DNA of 41,564 bases from NCBI GenBank assembly GCA_900320045.1, contig ONQT01000015.1:1-41564 (forward strand), written 5' to 3'. The notes under the pieces are model-generated. The model made no database searches. It was not told the origin of the DNA and was given only the letters and a program-made list of their open reading frames with translations. The first letter of the stretch is position 1. The number at the start of each line of letters is the position of its first letter. Below are positions 15,239-25,399 of this stretch, piece by piece. This stretch comes from an uncultured Prevotellaceae bacterium (GTDB taxonomy: Bacteria; Bacteroidota; Bacteroidia; Bacteroidales; Bacteroidaceae). Made by a program: the position numbers and the translations under genes.

Positions 15239-16545
15239 ATAGGATACAGGTGCGTATAGCTCGCCAGCACGTTCTTATACTTGAATATCCGTGTGTCAAC
15301 AGGCTCATTCTTAGCATTATACACCTGCGCTCCCAACCACTCCACTTCCTTTTGGAAGGGGCCATTAGCAGGCTCTACCAGCTGCGTATAATGAAACTCG
15401 TGACCGCGATATTCCTTTCCGTCCAGTACGAAACGCCTATAGCCTAACGACAGTTTGCGGTCGGCTCTGCAGGCTGTAATGCTGTAAGGCAGCACGCCGC
15501 ACATAGGATGCTCACCCTCGTCATCGATAATCGACTGGCACAGGTACATCATGCCTCCGCACTCGGCCACCACTCGCCCACCCTGTTCGGCAAACGCCTT
15601 GATAGCCTTGCGGCAAGCCTCGTTGCGCACGAGAGCCTCTACATGCTTCTCGGGATAGCCGCCAGGCAGATAGAGCAAGTCAACGCCTTCGAACGACGGA
15701 ACATCCTGCTCAGGGTCGAAGTAGCGCACGGTTTTGAATGAATCTATGGTTTCCTGATAGAAGAAAGAGAACGCTTCGGCATTGTGGGCAACGAGGGCTC
15801 TTACTCCAGTCCCTGGAGCGATTTGCCCCAGCCCTTGGAGCGATTTGCTCCAGCTATTGGAGCAACTTACTCCAGCGATTGGAGCAACCAACGAAAAGAG
15901 TGCTTGCCAATCGACATGTTGTTTCAGACACTCGACGAGTGCTTTTGTCTCAGGCCGAGAACTGAAGTCAAGACCGAGATAGCGACTGCTCTGTTCCAGT
16001 TCTGTACGCTTGGGCAGGTAGCCGTAGCAGCGTATATTCAAGTCGTCGCATACCTGCTGAAGCATCTGGAAGTGGCGCTCTGAACCAACCTTATTAAAAA
16101 TGACGCCCTCGATACGGACATCCTGGCGGAACGTCAGAAAGCCCTGTAATAGCGCCGCCATCGAATAGGCAGCGCTTTTGGAATCGACCACCAACACCAC
16201 GGGAATGTCCAGCACACGGGCTATCTCATAGCTCGACCCTCGCTCACGGTCGTAGCCGTCGAACAGTCCCATCATGCCCTCCACCACACAGACGTCGGCA
16301 TCGTTGCCATAATGTGCAAAGAGTTCACGCACATGCTCTTCCGTCGCCATAAACGTGTCGAGGTTGACACTAGGGCGTCCGCAGACCTCCGCATGAAACT
16401 TCGTGTCAATATAGTCCGGTCCGCACTTGAAGGGCTGCACCGTATAGCCTTGCTGCCTAATCAACGCCATCAGCCCCCGGGCAATAGTTGTCTTGCCTGA
16501 GCCACTGGTGGGTGCTGCTATGAGGAAACTTGCTTGCTTTTCCAT
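15235..16545 (-). CDS. cobB: Cobyrinic acid a,c-diamide synthase
   Basis: A 436-residue ATP-dependent amidase (CbiA/CobB) acting on the a and c carboxylates of cobyrinic acid, just before CobQ. The N-terminal domain has P-loop APTSGSGKTT, then KCGPDYID and VEGMMGLFDGYD; the C-terminal glutaminase has the nucleophile cysteine in VVAECGGMMYL and LSLGYRRF...HEFHYT. ATG 16545 is chosen because the -7 promoter element lies only 12 bases upstream and the P-loop then sits at residues 8-17. The linker between the domains contains a 22-bp tandem repeat array (15805-15892), which gives an unusual serine/glycine-rich segment (SNSWSKSLQGLGQIAPGTGV). It is the first gene of the cobB-cobQ-cobD-cbiB unit. 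Confidence 0.94.
   Translation of the reverse strand: MEKQASFLIAAPTSGSGKTTIARGLMALIRQQGYTVQPFKCGPDYIDTKFHAEVCGRPSVNLDTFMATEEHVRELFAHYGNDADVCVVEGMMGLFDGYDRERGSSYEIARVLDIPVVLVVDSKSAAYSMAALLQGFLTFRQDVRIEGVIFNKVGSERHFQMLQQVCDDLNIRCYGYLPKRTELEQSSRYLGLDFSSRPETKALVECLKQHVDWQALFSLVAPIAGVSCSNSWSKSLQGLGQIAPGTGVRALVAHNAEAFSFFYQETIDSFKTVRYFDPEQDVPSFEGVDLLYLPGGYPEKHVEALVRNEACRKAIKAFAEQGGRVVAECGGMMYLCQSIIDDEGEHPMCGVLPYSITACRADRKLSLGYRRFVLDGKEYRGHEFHYTQLVEPANGPFQKEVEWLGAQVYNAKNEPVDTRIFKYKNVLASYTHLYPI
15805..15892. repeat. 22-bp tandem palindromic array inside cobB (four units)
   Basis: Units start at 15805, 15827, 15849 and 15871. Each has TCCAG (CCCAG in unit 2), four or five variable bases, then TGGAGC followed by RAYTTRC or similar. 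The third is an 8-bp perfect inverted repeat (TTGCTCCA - GCTAT - TGGAGCAA). The period of 22 is not a multiple of three, so each unit is translated in a different frame and loss or gain of one unit would break the gene. Confidence 0.85.
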
Positions 16546-16556
16546 ACGTTCCACAT

Positions 16557-16589
16557 GCAAAGGTACGAATAAGTGAGAAGAAAACCAAA
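16557..16589 (-). promoter_or_regulatory. Promoter for cobB-cobQ-cobD-cbiB
   Basis: Read on the minus strand: TTTG (16589-16586), a 20-base spacer, TACCTTTGC (16565-16557). Only 11 bases separate the -7 box from the ATG, so the leader is only a few bases long. Confidence 0.75.
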
Positions 16590-16619
16590 TAAAATCAAGT
16601 TTTCTTTTGCTGCACAATA

Positions 16620-16658
16620 AATGTGCCCCGAAAGTCTCGACGGCTTTCGGGGCGCATT
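16620..16658 (-). terminator. Terminator of the ATP synthase operon
   Basis: Arms 16620-16634 and 16644-16658 are inverted repeats matching at 14 of 15 positions (core GCCCCGAAAG / CTTTCGGGGC). It lies 25 bases past the atpG stop; on the minus strand it is followed by a modest T-rich stretch (TTATTGTG). It also separates atpG from the cobB promoter downstream. Confidence 0.8.
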
Positions 16659-16683
16659 GTATAAGGACAATGGGGATGTGGCG

Positions 16684-17655
16684 TCAATTGTTGACGGAAC
16701 CTCCAACAATGTCAAGCAGTTCGTTGGTAATAGCCTGCTGACGCGACTTGTTGTACTGCAGATTAAGCTGTCGCAACAACTCATCGGCATTGTCGGTAGC
16801 GGTCTGCATGGCGACCATGCGGGCAGCATGCTCGGAAGCGACGCTGTCAAGCAACGCAGTATAGAGCATGAGGTGCGCCAACTTCGGCAACAACAGGGAG
16901 AGCACGGTGTTCATGTCGGGCTCAACGATGAAGTTGTCGTTCAACGGGGCAGCCTCGCCTTCCTTCTTGGGTTGCTGGCCACGACGCTTCTTCTTCAGAT
17001 AGTCCTGTGCCTTCTTGGTGACGACGTTGGTCGTCAGGTCGCGCTCATGATCACGCTCCAGTTCGCTCTCCAAATCGATGGGCAGGAACTGCTTCTTGGT
17101 GAGCACCTGCGAACCGGCAGACTTGAAGTGGTGATAGATAATCTCCACGCGGTCTATCTCGCCTTCGGCAAACTTCGTGCCTAACTCCATAGCCAGGTCA
17201 ATGCAGTTCTGTACCTTGGGATGGTCAATGAGTTCCGCACAGTCGCACTTGACATCATAGCCCAACTTGCGGGCTTTGTCTGCCACCTTACGACCGATGG
17301 GATAAACCTCTACGCTACCCTCGCCTAACTCGGCAGTGTAGGCATCGACAGTGTGCTGCATAAGCCTGATGATATTGGCATTGAAACCGCCGCAGAGCGA
17401 CGAGTTGCTGGAGAACACCACCAGTGCCACGCGCCGTACGGGACGTTCCTGGTCGAACACCGTCTGTGCCTCGGCCTCAGAGGCGAGGAACGACTTGAGG
17501 ATGTGTTCCAACATGGTCTCGTAGGGCAGCATGTTCTGGATGGCCACCTGTGCATGGTGCAACTTGCTGCTGGCCACCATTTTCATGGCAGAGGTTATCT
17601 TGCGCGTCGAGTTGACGGAGGCAATGCGACCTTTGATTTCTTTTAATGATGGCAT
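16684..17655 (-). CDS. atpG: F1Fo ATP synthase gamma subunit
   Basis: The central rotor shaft of F1. The N-terminal helix has the conserved GRIASVNSTRKITSAMKMVA, and the C-terminal helix ends in RQQAITNELLDIVGG. At 323 residues it is ~30 longer than usual (~290); the surplus is a lysine-rich stretch at residues ~205-240 (KKAQDYLKKKRRGQQ and KKEGEAAP) placed before the C-terminal helix. Last gene of the operon, 6 bases after atpA. Confidence 0.96.
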   Translation of the reverse strand: MPSLKEIKGRIASVNSTRKITSAMKMVASSKLHHAQVAIQNMLPYETMLEHILKSFLASEAEAQTVFDQERPVRRVALVVFSSNSSLCGGFNANIIRLMQHTVDAYTAELGEGSVEVYPIGRKVADKARKLGYDVKCDCAELIDHPKVQNCIDLAMELGTKFAEGEIDRVEIIYHHFKSAGSQVLTKKQFLPIDLESELERDHERDLTTNVVTKKAQDYLKKKRRGQQPKKEGEAAPLNDNFIVEPDMNTVLSLLLPKLAHLMLYTALLDSVASEHAARMVAMQTATDNADELLRQLNLQYNKSRQQAITNELLDIVGGSVNN

Positions 17656-17661
17656 AGGCGT

Positions 17662-19248
<1,587 letters not shown>

Positions 19249-19297
19249 GTTTTCTGTTCTTTTAGCGTTAGTACGTTATACGATATGCGTGATAACG

Positions 19298-19834
19298 TCA
19301 TTTCTTTAGTGTTTGTAGAATCGTGTTGAGTTTGGTCTTCACGCTGGCATCCATGCGGAACGTGTCGTACTCGAGGATGAAGCCGCCGATGATGTCGGGG
19401 TTTACCTCGGATTCAAACTCTACGGTACCTTGAGTCTTGCTCTCCACCATGCGGCGCATCTTCTGCTCAGTTTGGGCAGAGACGCGGGCAGCAGTGGTAA
19501 GCTTGCCACGAATGATGTTCTTCTGCTTACGGTAGAGCGTCACATACGAGTTGGCTATAAACTGCATCACCGTCTCGCGGTCTTCCTTCAGCACTAAGCT
19601 GATGAACGAACGCGTCAGGTCTGCAGGCTTCGCACCGGCAGCAGTCTCAAGCAGTGCTTGCTTCTGCTCCTTGGGAAGCATAGGGCCGGCAATGGTATGG
19701 CGTAGCGCAGGCACCTCGATGTAACTCTGAGCCACGGTCATCATGTCCTGATAGACCTTGTCTTCGAGTTTGGCGTCGGTGGCCGTACGCAGCAACGCTC
19801 TCGCATATCTCGTCGATATTACTCCGATATCCAT
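19298..19834 (-). CDS. atpH: F1Fo ATP synthase delta subunit
   Basis: A 178-residue peripheral-stalk subunit joining F1 to the b subunits. N-terminus ISTRYARALLRTATD and the C-terminal block ESEVNPDIIGGFILEYDTFRMDASVKTKL are characteristic (the usual GGxxIxxGDxxxDxS motif is recognisable as GGFILEYDTFRMDAS). Position between atpF and atpA agrees. Confidence 0.95.
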   Translation of the reverse strand: MDIGVISTRYARALLRTATDAKLEDKVYQDMMTVAQSYIEVPALRHTIAGPMLPKEQKQALLETAAGAKPADLTRSFISLVLKEDRETVMQFIANSYVTLYRKQKNIIRGKLTTAARVSAQTEQKMRRMVESKTQGTVEFESEVNPDIIGGFILEYDTFRMDASVKTKLNTILQTLKK

Positions 19835-19855
19835 ACGCGTGTACCTTATTAATAA

Positions 19856-20368
19856 TTAGTTAGCAGCAACATCATCCAGCATGCGGTCAATCAAGTCCAT
19901 CTGCGACTTGTCGTCACGGAGGTTCTGACGGAGCACCTTCTCGGCAATTTCGACACTCAGAATAGCTACCTGCTTACGGATGTCAGCAATAGCGGCTTTC
20001 TTCTCCTGCTCGATAGTGGCCTTAGCCTCCTCTAACAGGCGAGCACCTTCACTGCGAGCCTTCTGCTGAGCCTGCTCGACGATGGCGTCGCGCGACTCGG
20101 CAGCCTCCTTCAGTATCTGAGCCTGTTTCTCGCGTGCCTCCTGCAAGATGGACTCACCTTCCTGTTGGATATTGGCCAGACGCTCCTCAGCCTCCTTCGC
20201 CTTGCTCAAGCTATCGTTGATGAAGCGGTTGCGCTCGTCTACCATGTTGGTGATAGCCGGGAAACCGTACTTGGCAAGGATGCAGAAGACAACCAAGAAC
20301 GCCAAGAACATCCAGAACAGGAGTCCTACGTCAGGCGTCAGGATTGCTGGTAATTGAGTGAAATCCAT
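19856..20368 (-). CDS. atpF: F1Fo ATP synthase b subunit
   Basis: A 170-residue stator subunit: one N-terminal membrane helix (about residues 14-33, LLFWMFLAFLVVFCILAKYG) followed by a long charged coiled coil rich in alanine, glutamate and glutamine. It begins MDFTQLPAILTPDVGLLFW, a typical Bacteroidetes form. 13 bases after atpE. Confidence 0.96.
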   Translation of the reverse strand: MDFTQLPAILTPDVGLLFWMFLAFLVVFCILAKYGFPAITNMVDERNRFINDSLSKAKEAEERLANIQQEGESILQEAREKQAQILKEAAESRDAIVEQAQQKARSEGARLLEEAKATIEQEKKAAIADIRKQVAILSVEIAEKVLRQNLRDDKSQMDLIDRMLDDVAAN

Positions 20369-20381
20369 TTGCTAACAGACT

Positions 20382-20648
<267 letters not shown>

Positions 20649-20682
20649 TTAATATTATTATTTGATTTCTAAACTCTAATGT

Positions 20683-21711
20683 TTAATGTTCGTGCTCCTT
20701 GTGTGCCAGACCGATGAACACTGCCGACAACATAGTAAACACATAAGCCTGAACGAAGGCTACCAGCAGCTCCAATGCGTTGAAGAACAACAGCATGATG
20801 ATACTGAAAGCGTTCAAGCCGGCGCCCATTCCCGTTCCTAACGTCCATCCCAAGAAGATGACGCAGGTAAAGGAGAGTATCATGGCGTGACCAGCCATCA
20901 TGTTGGCAAAGAGACGGACCATCAGTGCGAAAGGCTTGGTGAACACACTGAATATCTCGATGACGGGCATCAGTGGAATAGCCTTCAGGAAGATGGGCAC
21001 GTCGGGCCAGAAGATATCCTTCCAATACTCCTTGTTGCCAAAGAGGTTGATGGCCAAGAACGTACAAATAGCGAGGAAGAACGTGATGTTGATGTTACCC
21101 GTTACGTTGGAACCGCCCGGGAAGATGGGCAGCAGACCCAACAGGTTGGTGAAGAAGATAAAGAAGAACACCGTAAGCAGATAGGGTGCATACTTCCTGT
21201 AATGCTTTTCACCGATGCTGGACTTGATGACACTGTCGTTAATCATCATCACTAGCATCTCTATGACACCAACAAAACCACTTGGAGCATCGCTCGTCTT
21301 GTCGTGCTTCTTGTACCAGCGGGCACAACAGAGGAACACCGTCAGCAACAAGGCGACGACTATCCATATCTGTAGCACGTTGCGTGTGATGCTCAAGTCC
21401 CATGGACGCTCAGTCGTACCGTCTGCCATACGCTCGTAAATCTTGCCGTGTGCCTCCTCGTTGAAGAAGAACCCGTCTGGCAGCGAATGAGCCGTGCAGA
21501 AGTGCCACTCACCAGTCTGGCTGCTACGTATAATAATAGGTAGTGGGATGCTCACGTCCGACACGATGTGCCATTCGTAGGCATCAGCCAGATGATGAAG
21601 CACAATCTCAGGGATGTTCAGCGCCTCACCTTCCTGCTGCTCGTTAGCCAACGTTGGCAAAGAGAGCAGTGCCATCATCAGAAGGATGCATATTGACTTT
21701 AGTCGTTTCAT
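20683..21711 (-). CDS. atpB: F1Fo ATP synthase a subunit with N-terminal extracytoplasmic domain
   Basis: A 342-residue membrane stator subunit that forms the proton half-channels. The essential arginine is R266 in FALMVRLFANMMAGH. The N-terminus has a predicted signal sequence (residues 1-22, ending LPTLA) followed by a ~90-residue polar region (to ~110) before the first membrane helix of the conserved core. This longer form is seen in Bacteroidetes a subunits; the role of the extra region is not known to me. The protein ends in histidine-rich HKEHEH. Confidence 0.95.
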   Translation of the reverse strand: MKRLKSICILLMMALLSLPTLANEQQEGEALNIPEIVLHHLADAYEWHIVSDVSIPLPIIIRSSQTGEWHFCTAHSLPDGFFFNEEAHGKIYERMADGTTERPWDLSITRNVLQIWIVVALLLTVFLCCARWYKKHDKTSDAPSGFVGVIEMLVMMINDSVIKSSIGEKHYRKYAPYLLTVFFFIFFTNLLGLLPIFPGGSNVTGNINITFFLAICTFLAINLFGNKEYWKDIFWPDVPIFLKAIPLMPVIEIFSVFTKPFALMVRLFANMMAGHAMILSFTCVIFLGWTLGTGMGAGLNAFSIIMLLFFNALELLVAFVQAYVFTMLSAVFIGLAHKEHEH

Positions 21712-21735
21712 TATAATCAGTTGGCTTTTAACTTA

Positions 21736-22125
21736 TTATACTCGATTGGATACTCGCGAAAAGAAGATGGAGTGATGGATAATAGAAACCAAGTAATAGA
21801 CAAAGAACACCACGATGAAATGTTGCATTCCAGACTGTCCTATCGTCAAATACCCTATCAGAAGCATCAGGAGGGCTCCCAGGAAACGGAAACCCGACAC
21901 TCCTGTAAAGAACGAGGGCAACATGTCCTTGTGATTCAATACTACCCAGCGCCAAATCAGAATCGTAGCAATGTCAACTATCAGCACAAACATCATGCTG
22001 GCACTTAATGCGAACACGAGGTCGAGTCCCCACTGCCGCATGGCCAGCAAGCCAAGCATGTTGAGCAGGCCCACCATGATGACCGTCTGTGCGATATAGT
22101 TGATACACTTTCTGTTGACTTCCAT
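21736..22125 (-). CDS. Four-helix membrane protein in the ATP synthase operon (AtpI position)
   Basis: A 129-residue protein with four predicted membrane segments (about residues 10-30, 34-60, 77-92 and 100-122). It lies between atpC and atpB, where the assembly factor AtpI/UncI or AtpZ often sits; AtpI helps assemble the c ring. I see no sequence motif that proves this, so the identification rests on size, topology and position. Gaps to its neighbours are 22 and 24 bases, so it is co-transcribed. Confidence 0.65.
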   Translation of the reverse strand: MEVNRKCINYIAQTVIMVGLLNMLGLLAMRQWGLDLVFALSASMMFVLIVDIATILIWRWVVLNHKDMLPSFFTGVSGFRFLGALLMLLIGYLTIGQSGMQHFIVVFFVYYLVSIIHHSIFFSRVSNRV

Positions 22126-22147
22126 CTCTTCTTCTTTCTTGAAAAGG

Positions 22148-22399
22148 CTACTCCTCTCGCAGTTCTACGCAGAGACTGACGACATTCTTCTGGACTTCCA
22201 CGAAGCCACCGGAAATGTCGATTGACTGCTTCTCGCCTCCGGAAACGGCATATCGTACCGTTCCTTTATCGAGCGACGAGATGATGGGAGCGTGGTTGGT
22301 TAGTATCTCAAACTGTCCCATCGTACCCGGAACGAGCACGCTGTCCACGTCACCTTCGAACTCTATCCTTTCGGGAGAAACTATCTTCAGCTTTAACAT
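22148..22399 (-). CDS. atpC: F1Fo ATP synthase epsilon subunit
   Basis: An 83-residue epsilon subunit of the F1 central stalk. It contains only the N-terminal beta-sandwich (KIVSPERIEFEGDVDSVLVPG, then GQFEILTNHAPIISSLDKG). The C-terminal two-helix domain that inhibits ATP hydrolysis in longer epsilon subunits (~135 residues) is absent, as in other Bacteroidetes, so autoinhibition by this subunit is not expected. Confidence 0.93.
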   Translation of the reverse strand: MLKLKIVSPERIEFEGDVDSVLVPGTMGQFEILTNHAPIISSLDKGTVRYAVSGGEKQSIDISGGFVEVQKNVVSLCVELREE

Positions 22400-22437
22400 A
22401 TTGTAAATTTACAATTTGACAATTTACTATTTACAAT
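22400..22437. repeat. AT-rich palindrome and repeats between atpD and atpC
   Basis: ATTGTAAATTTACAAT (22400-22415) is a perfect 16-bp palindrome, followed by further copies of ACAATTT/TTTACAATTT. It fills the gap between the two genes. Possibly an RNA processing or stability site; no specific assignment. Confidence 0.6.
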
Positions 22438-23970
<1,533 letters not shown>

Positions 23971-24018
23971 TTAAATATTTAAAGTTATAGTAGTTCTCTT
24001 GGATTATTCAGAATCTCT

Positions 24019-24027
24019 GCAAAGTTA
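24019..24027 (-). promoter_or_regulatory. -7 element of the ATP synthase operon promoter
   Basis: TAACTTTGC on the minus strand, 54 bases before the atpD ATG. The -33 partner is weak. A divergent promoter for the lipoprotein gene lies 46 bases away. Confidence 0.6.
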
Positions 24028-24072
24028 CGAAGTTTTTTTCAAGAAAAAGAATTATTTACCAACTTTTTTCAC

Positions 24073-24081
24073 TAAATTTGC
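24073..24081 (+). promoter_or_regulatory. -7 element of the lipoprotein gene promoter
   Basis: TAAATTTGC, 49 bases before the ATG at 24131; no clear TTTG at -33. Confidence 0.55.
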
Positions 24082-24130
24082 ACTCTGTAATGATTTAACG
24101 TCATAATTAGCGAAAAAAAGGATACGAAAT

Positions 24131-24529
24131 ATGAGAAAACTATACCTTATTATTATAATAGGCTTGGGCATGCTGTTCCTGGCTTCCTGCCAGGAGACGT
24201 TGGAAGAGCGTTGTGAGCGTGAAGTAAGAGAATACACCAAGAAGAACTGTCCCGTACAGGTTGCCAACGATATTATTCTGGACAGTATGACGTTTGATAA
24301 GACGTCGCATACCGTCAGTTACTATTATGATGTAAAGGGTATTCTGGACGATGCAGACCTGATTCAGCGCAACAATCCCCGAGAGCGCCTGCTTATCGAG
24401 GTGAAAAACTCCGCCCATCTGAAACTCTACAAAGAGGCCGGCTACAGCTTCCGTTATGTTTACCTGTCGACCCATAACAAAGGAACGCAGCTCTTTCAAG
24501 CTACGTTCCATGAAAAGGATTACCAATGA
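24131..24529 (+). CDS. Small lipoprotein of unknown function
   Basis: A 132-residue protein I do not recognise. It has a lipoprotein signal (hydrophobic residues 5-17, lipobox LASC) and a small mixed alpha/beta mature part: an acidic/basic helix with two cysteines (EERCEREVREYTKKNC), a strand pair (DSMTFDKTSHTVSYYYDVKG) and a C-terminal strand (YSFRYVYLST...QLFQATF). The mature part after the lipid cysteine is ~114 residues. It stands alone, divergent from the ATP synthase operon and convergent with yebC. Confidence 0.7.
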   Translation: MRKLYLIIIIGLGMLFLASCQETLEERCEREVREYTKKNCPVQVANDIILDSMTFDKTSHTVSYYYDVKGILDDADLIQRNNPRERLLIEVKNSAHLKLYKEAGYSFRYVYLSTHNKGTQLFQATFHEKDYQ

Positions 24530-24575
24530 TAGCTAACGGTTTACAGCCATAAGCCGACTAACAGCTATCAGCAAA

Positions 24576-25313
24576 CTACTCCTCGACCATCTCGGGTTTC
24601 ATGTTGGTATAGACGGTCTGCACGTCGTCGAAGTCCTCGAGCTTCTCAATCATCTTGTCGATGGTCTCGCGCTCCTCGGCGGTTACGTCTTTCAGATCGT
24701 TGGGGATACGTGTAAACTCTGCTCCCGTCACCTCAAAACCGTTCTCCTCCAGATGCTTCTGGATAGCAGCGAACGATGAGGGATCGCCATAGATGGTGAT
24801 GCTGTTCTCCTCCTCGTCCTCGTCGTATTCGTCCTCTACACCATAGTCGATGAGGTCCAGAATCAGCTCGTCCATATCCAGCCCGTCTTTCTTCTTGAAG
24901 GTAAATACGGCCTTGTGGTCGAACAGGAACGACAGTGAGCCCTGTGTGCCGAGGTTGCCGTTAAACTTATTGAACACTGAACGCACGTCACCAACGGTAC
25001 GTGTCGTGTTGTCGGTCAGGGTTTCAACGAAGACAGCAACTCCGTGAGGGCCATATCCCTCGTAGGTTACCTCCTTATAGTCGCTCTGGTCTTTACCCAT
25101 TGCGTTCTTGATAGCACGCTCAATGTTGTCCTTCGGCATGTTCTCACGCTTGGCGTTGGCAATGCAGGCACGCAGTGCGGGGTTCATGTCGGGCTCGGGG
25201 CCGCCAGCCTTTACGGCAATGGCAATCTGCTTGCCAATCTTGGTAAACGTCTTGGCCATGTGGCCCCATCTCTTCAGTTTCGCAGCTTTGCGATATTCAA
25301 ATGCTCTTCCCAT
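24576..25313 (-). CDS. yebC: YebC/PmpR-family protein (TACO1-like)
   Basis: A 245-residue cytosolic protein of the YebC family. The N-terminus has GRAFEYRKAAKLKRWGHMAKTF (the usual GHSKW form varies here), followed by NPALRACIANAKRENMPKDNIERAI and YEGYGPHGVAVFVETLTDN, all diagnostic. Members were described as transcriptional regulators and more recently as translation factors that relieve ribosome stalling at proline-rich motifs; which applies here cannot be told. It follows pheT in the same direction. Confidence 0.93.
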   Translation of the reverse strand: MGRAFEYRKAAKLKRWGHMAKTFTKIGKQIAIAVKAGGPEPDMNPALRACIANAKRENMPKDNIERAIKNAMGKDQSDYKEVTYEGYGPHGVAVFVETLTDNTTRTVGDVRSVFNKFNGNLGTQGSLSFLFDHKAVFTFKKKDGLDMDELILDLIDYGVEDEYDEDEEENSITIYGDPSSFAAIQKHLEENGFEVTGAEFTRIPNDLKDVTAEERETIDKMIEKLEDFDDVQTVYTNMKPEMVEE

Positions 25314-25327
25314 AATTTATTTGTTTA

Positions 25328-25399
25328 TTCGATATTTCGGTATGATAGTATTTCGATATGCCGATATGTAGAGGTTTCGATATTCCGAGATTATCTTAA
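25328..25399. repeat. 24-bp tandem array between pheT and yebC (three units)
   Basis: Units begin at 25328, 25352 and 25376, each with TTCGATAT at the start and a CGG/CCGATATG/CCGAG half-palindrome after it. The last unit runs over the pheT stop codon. The spacing is exactly 24 bases twice. Confidence 0.7.
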
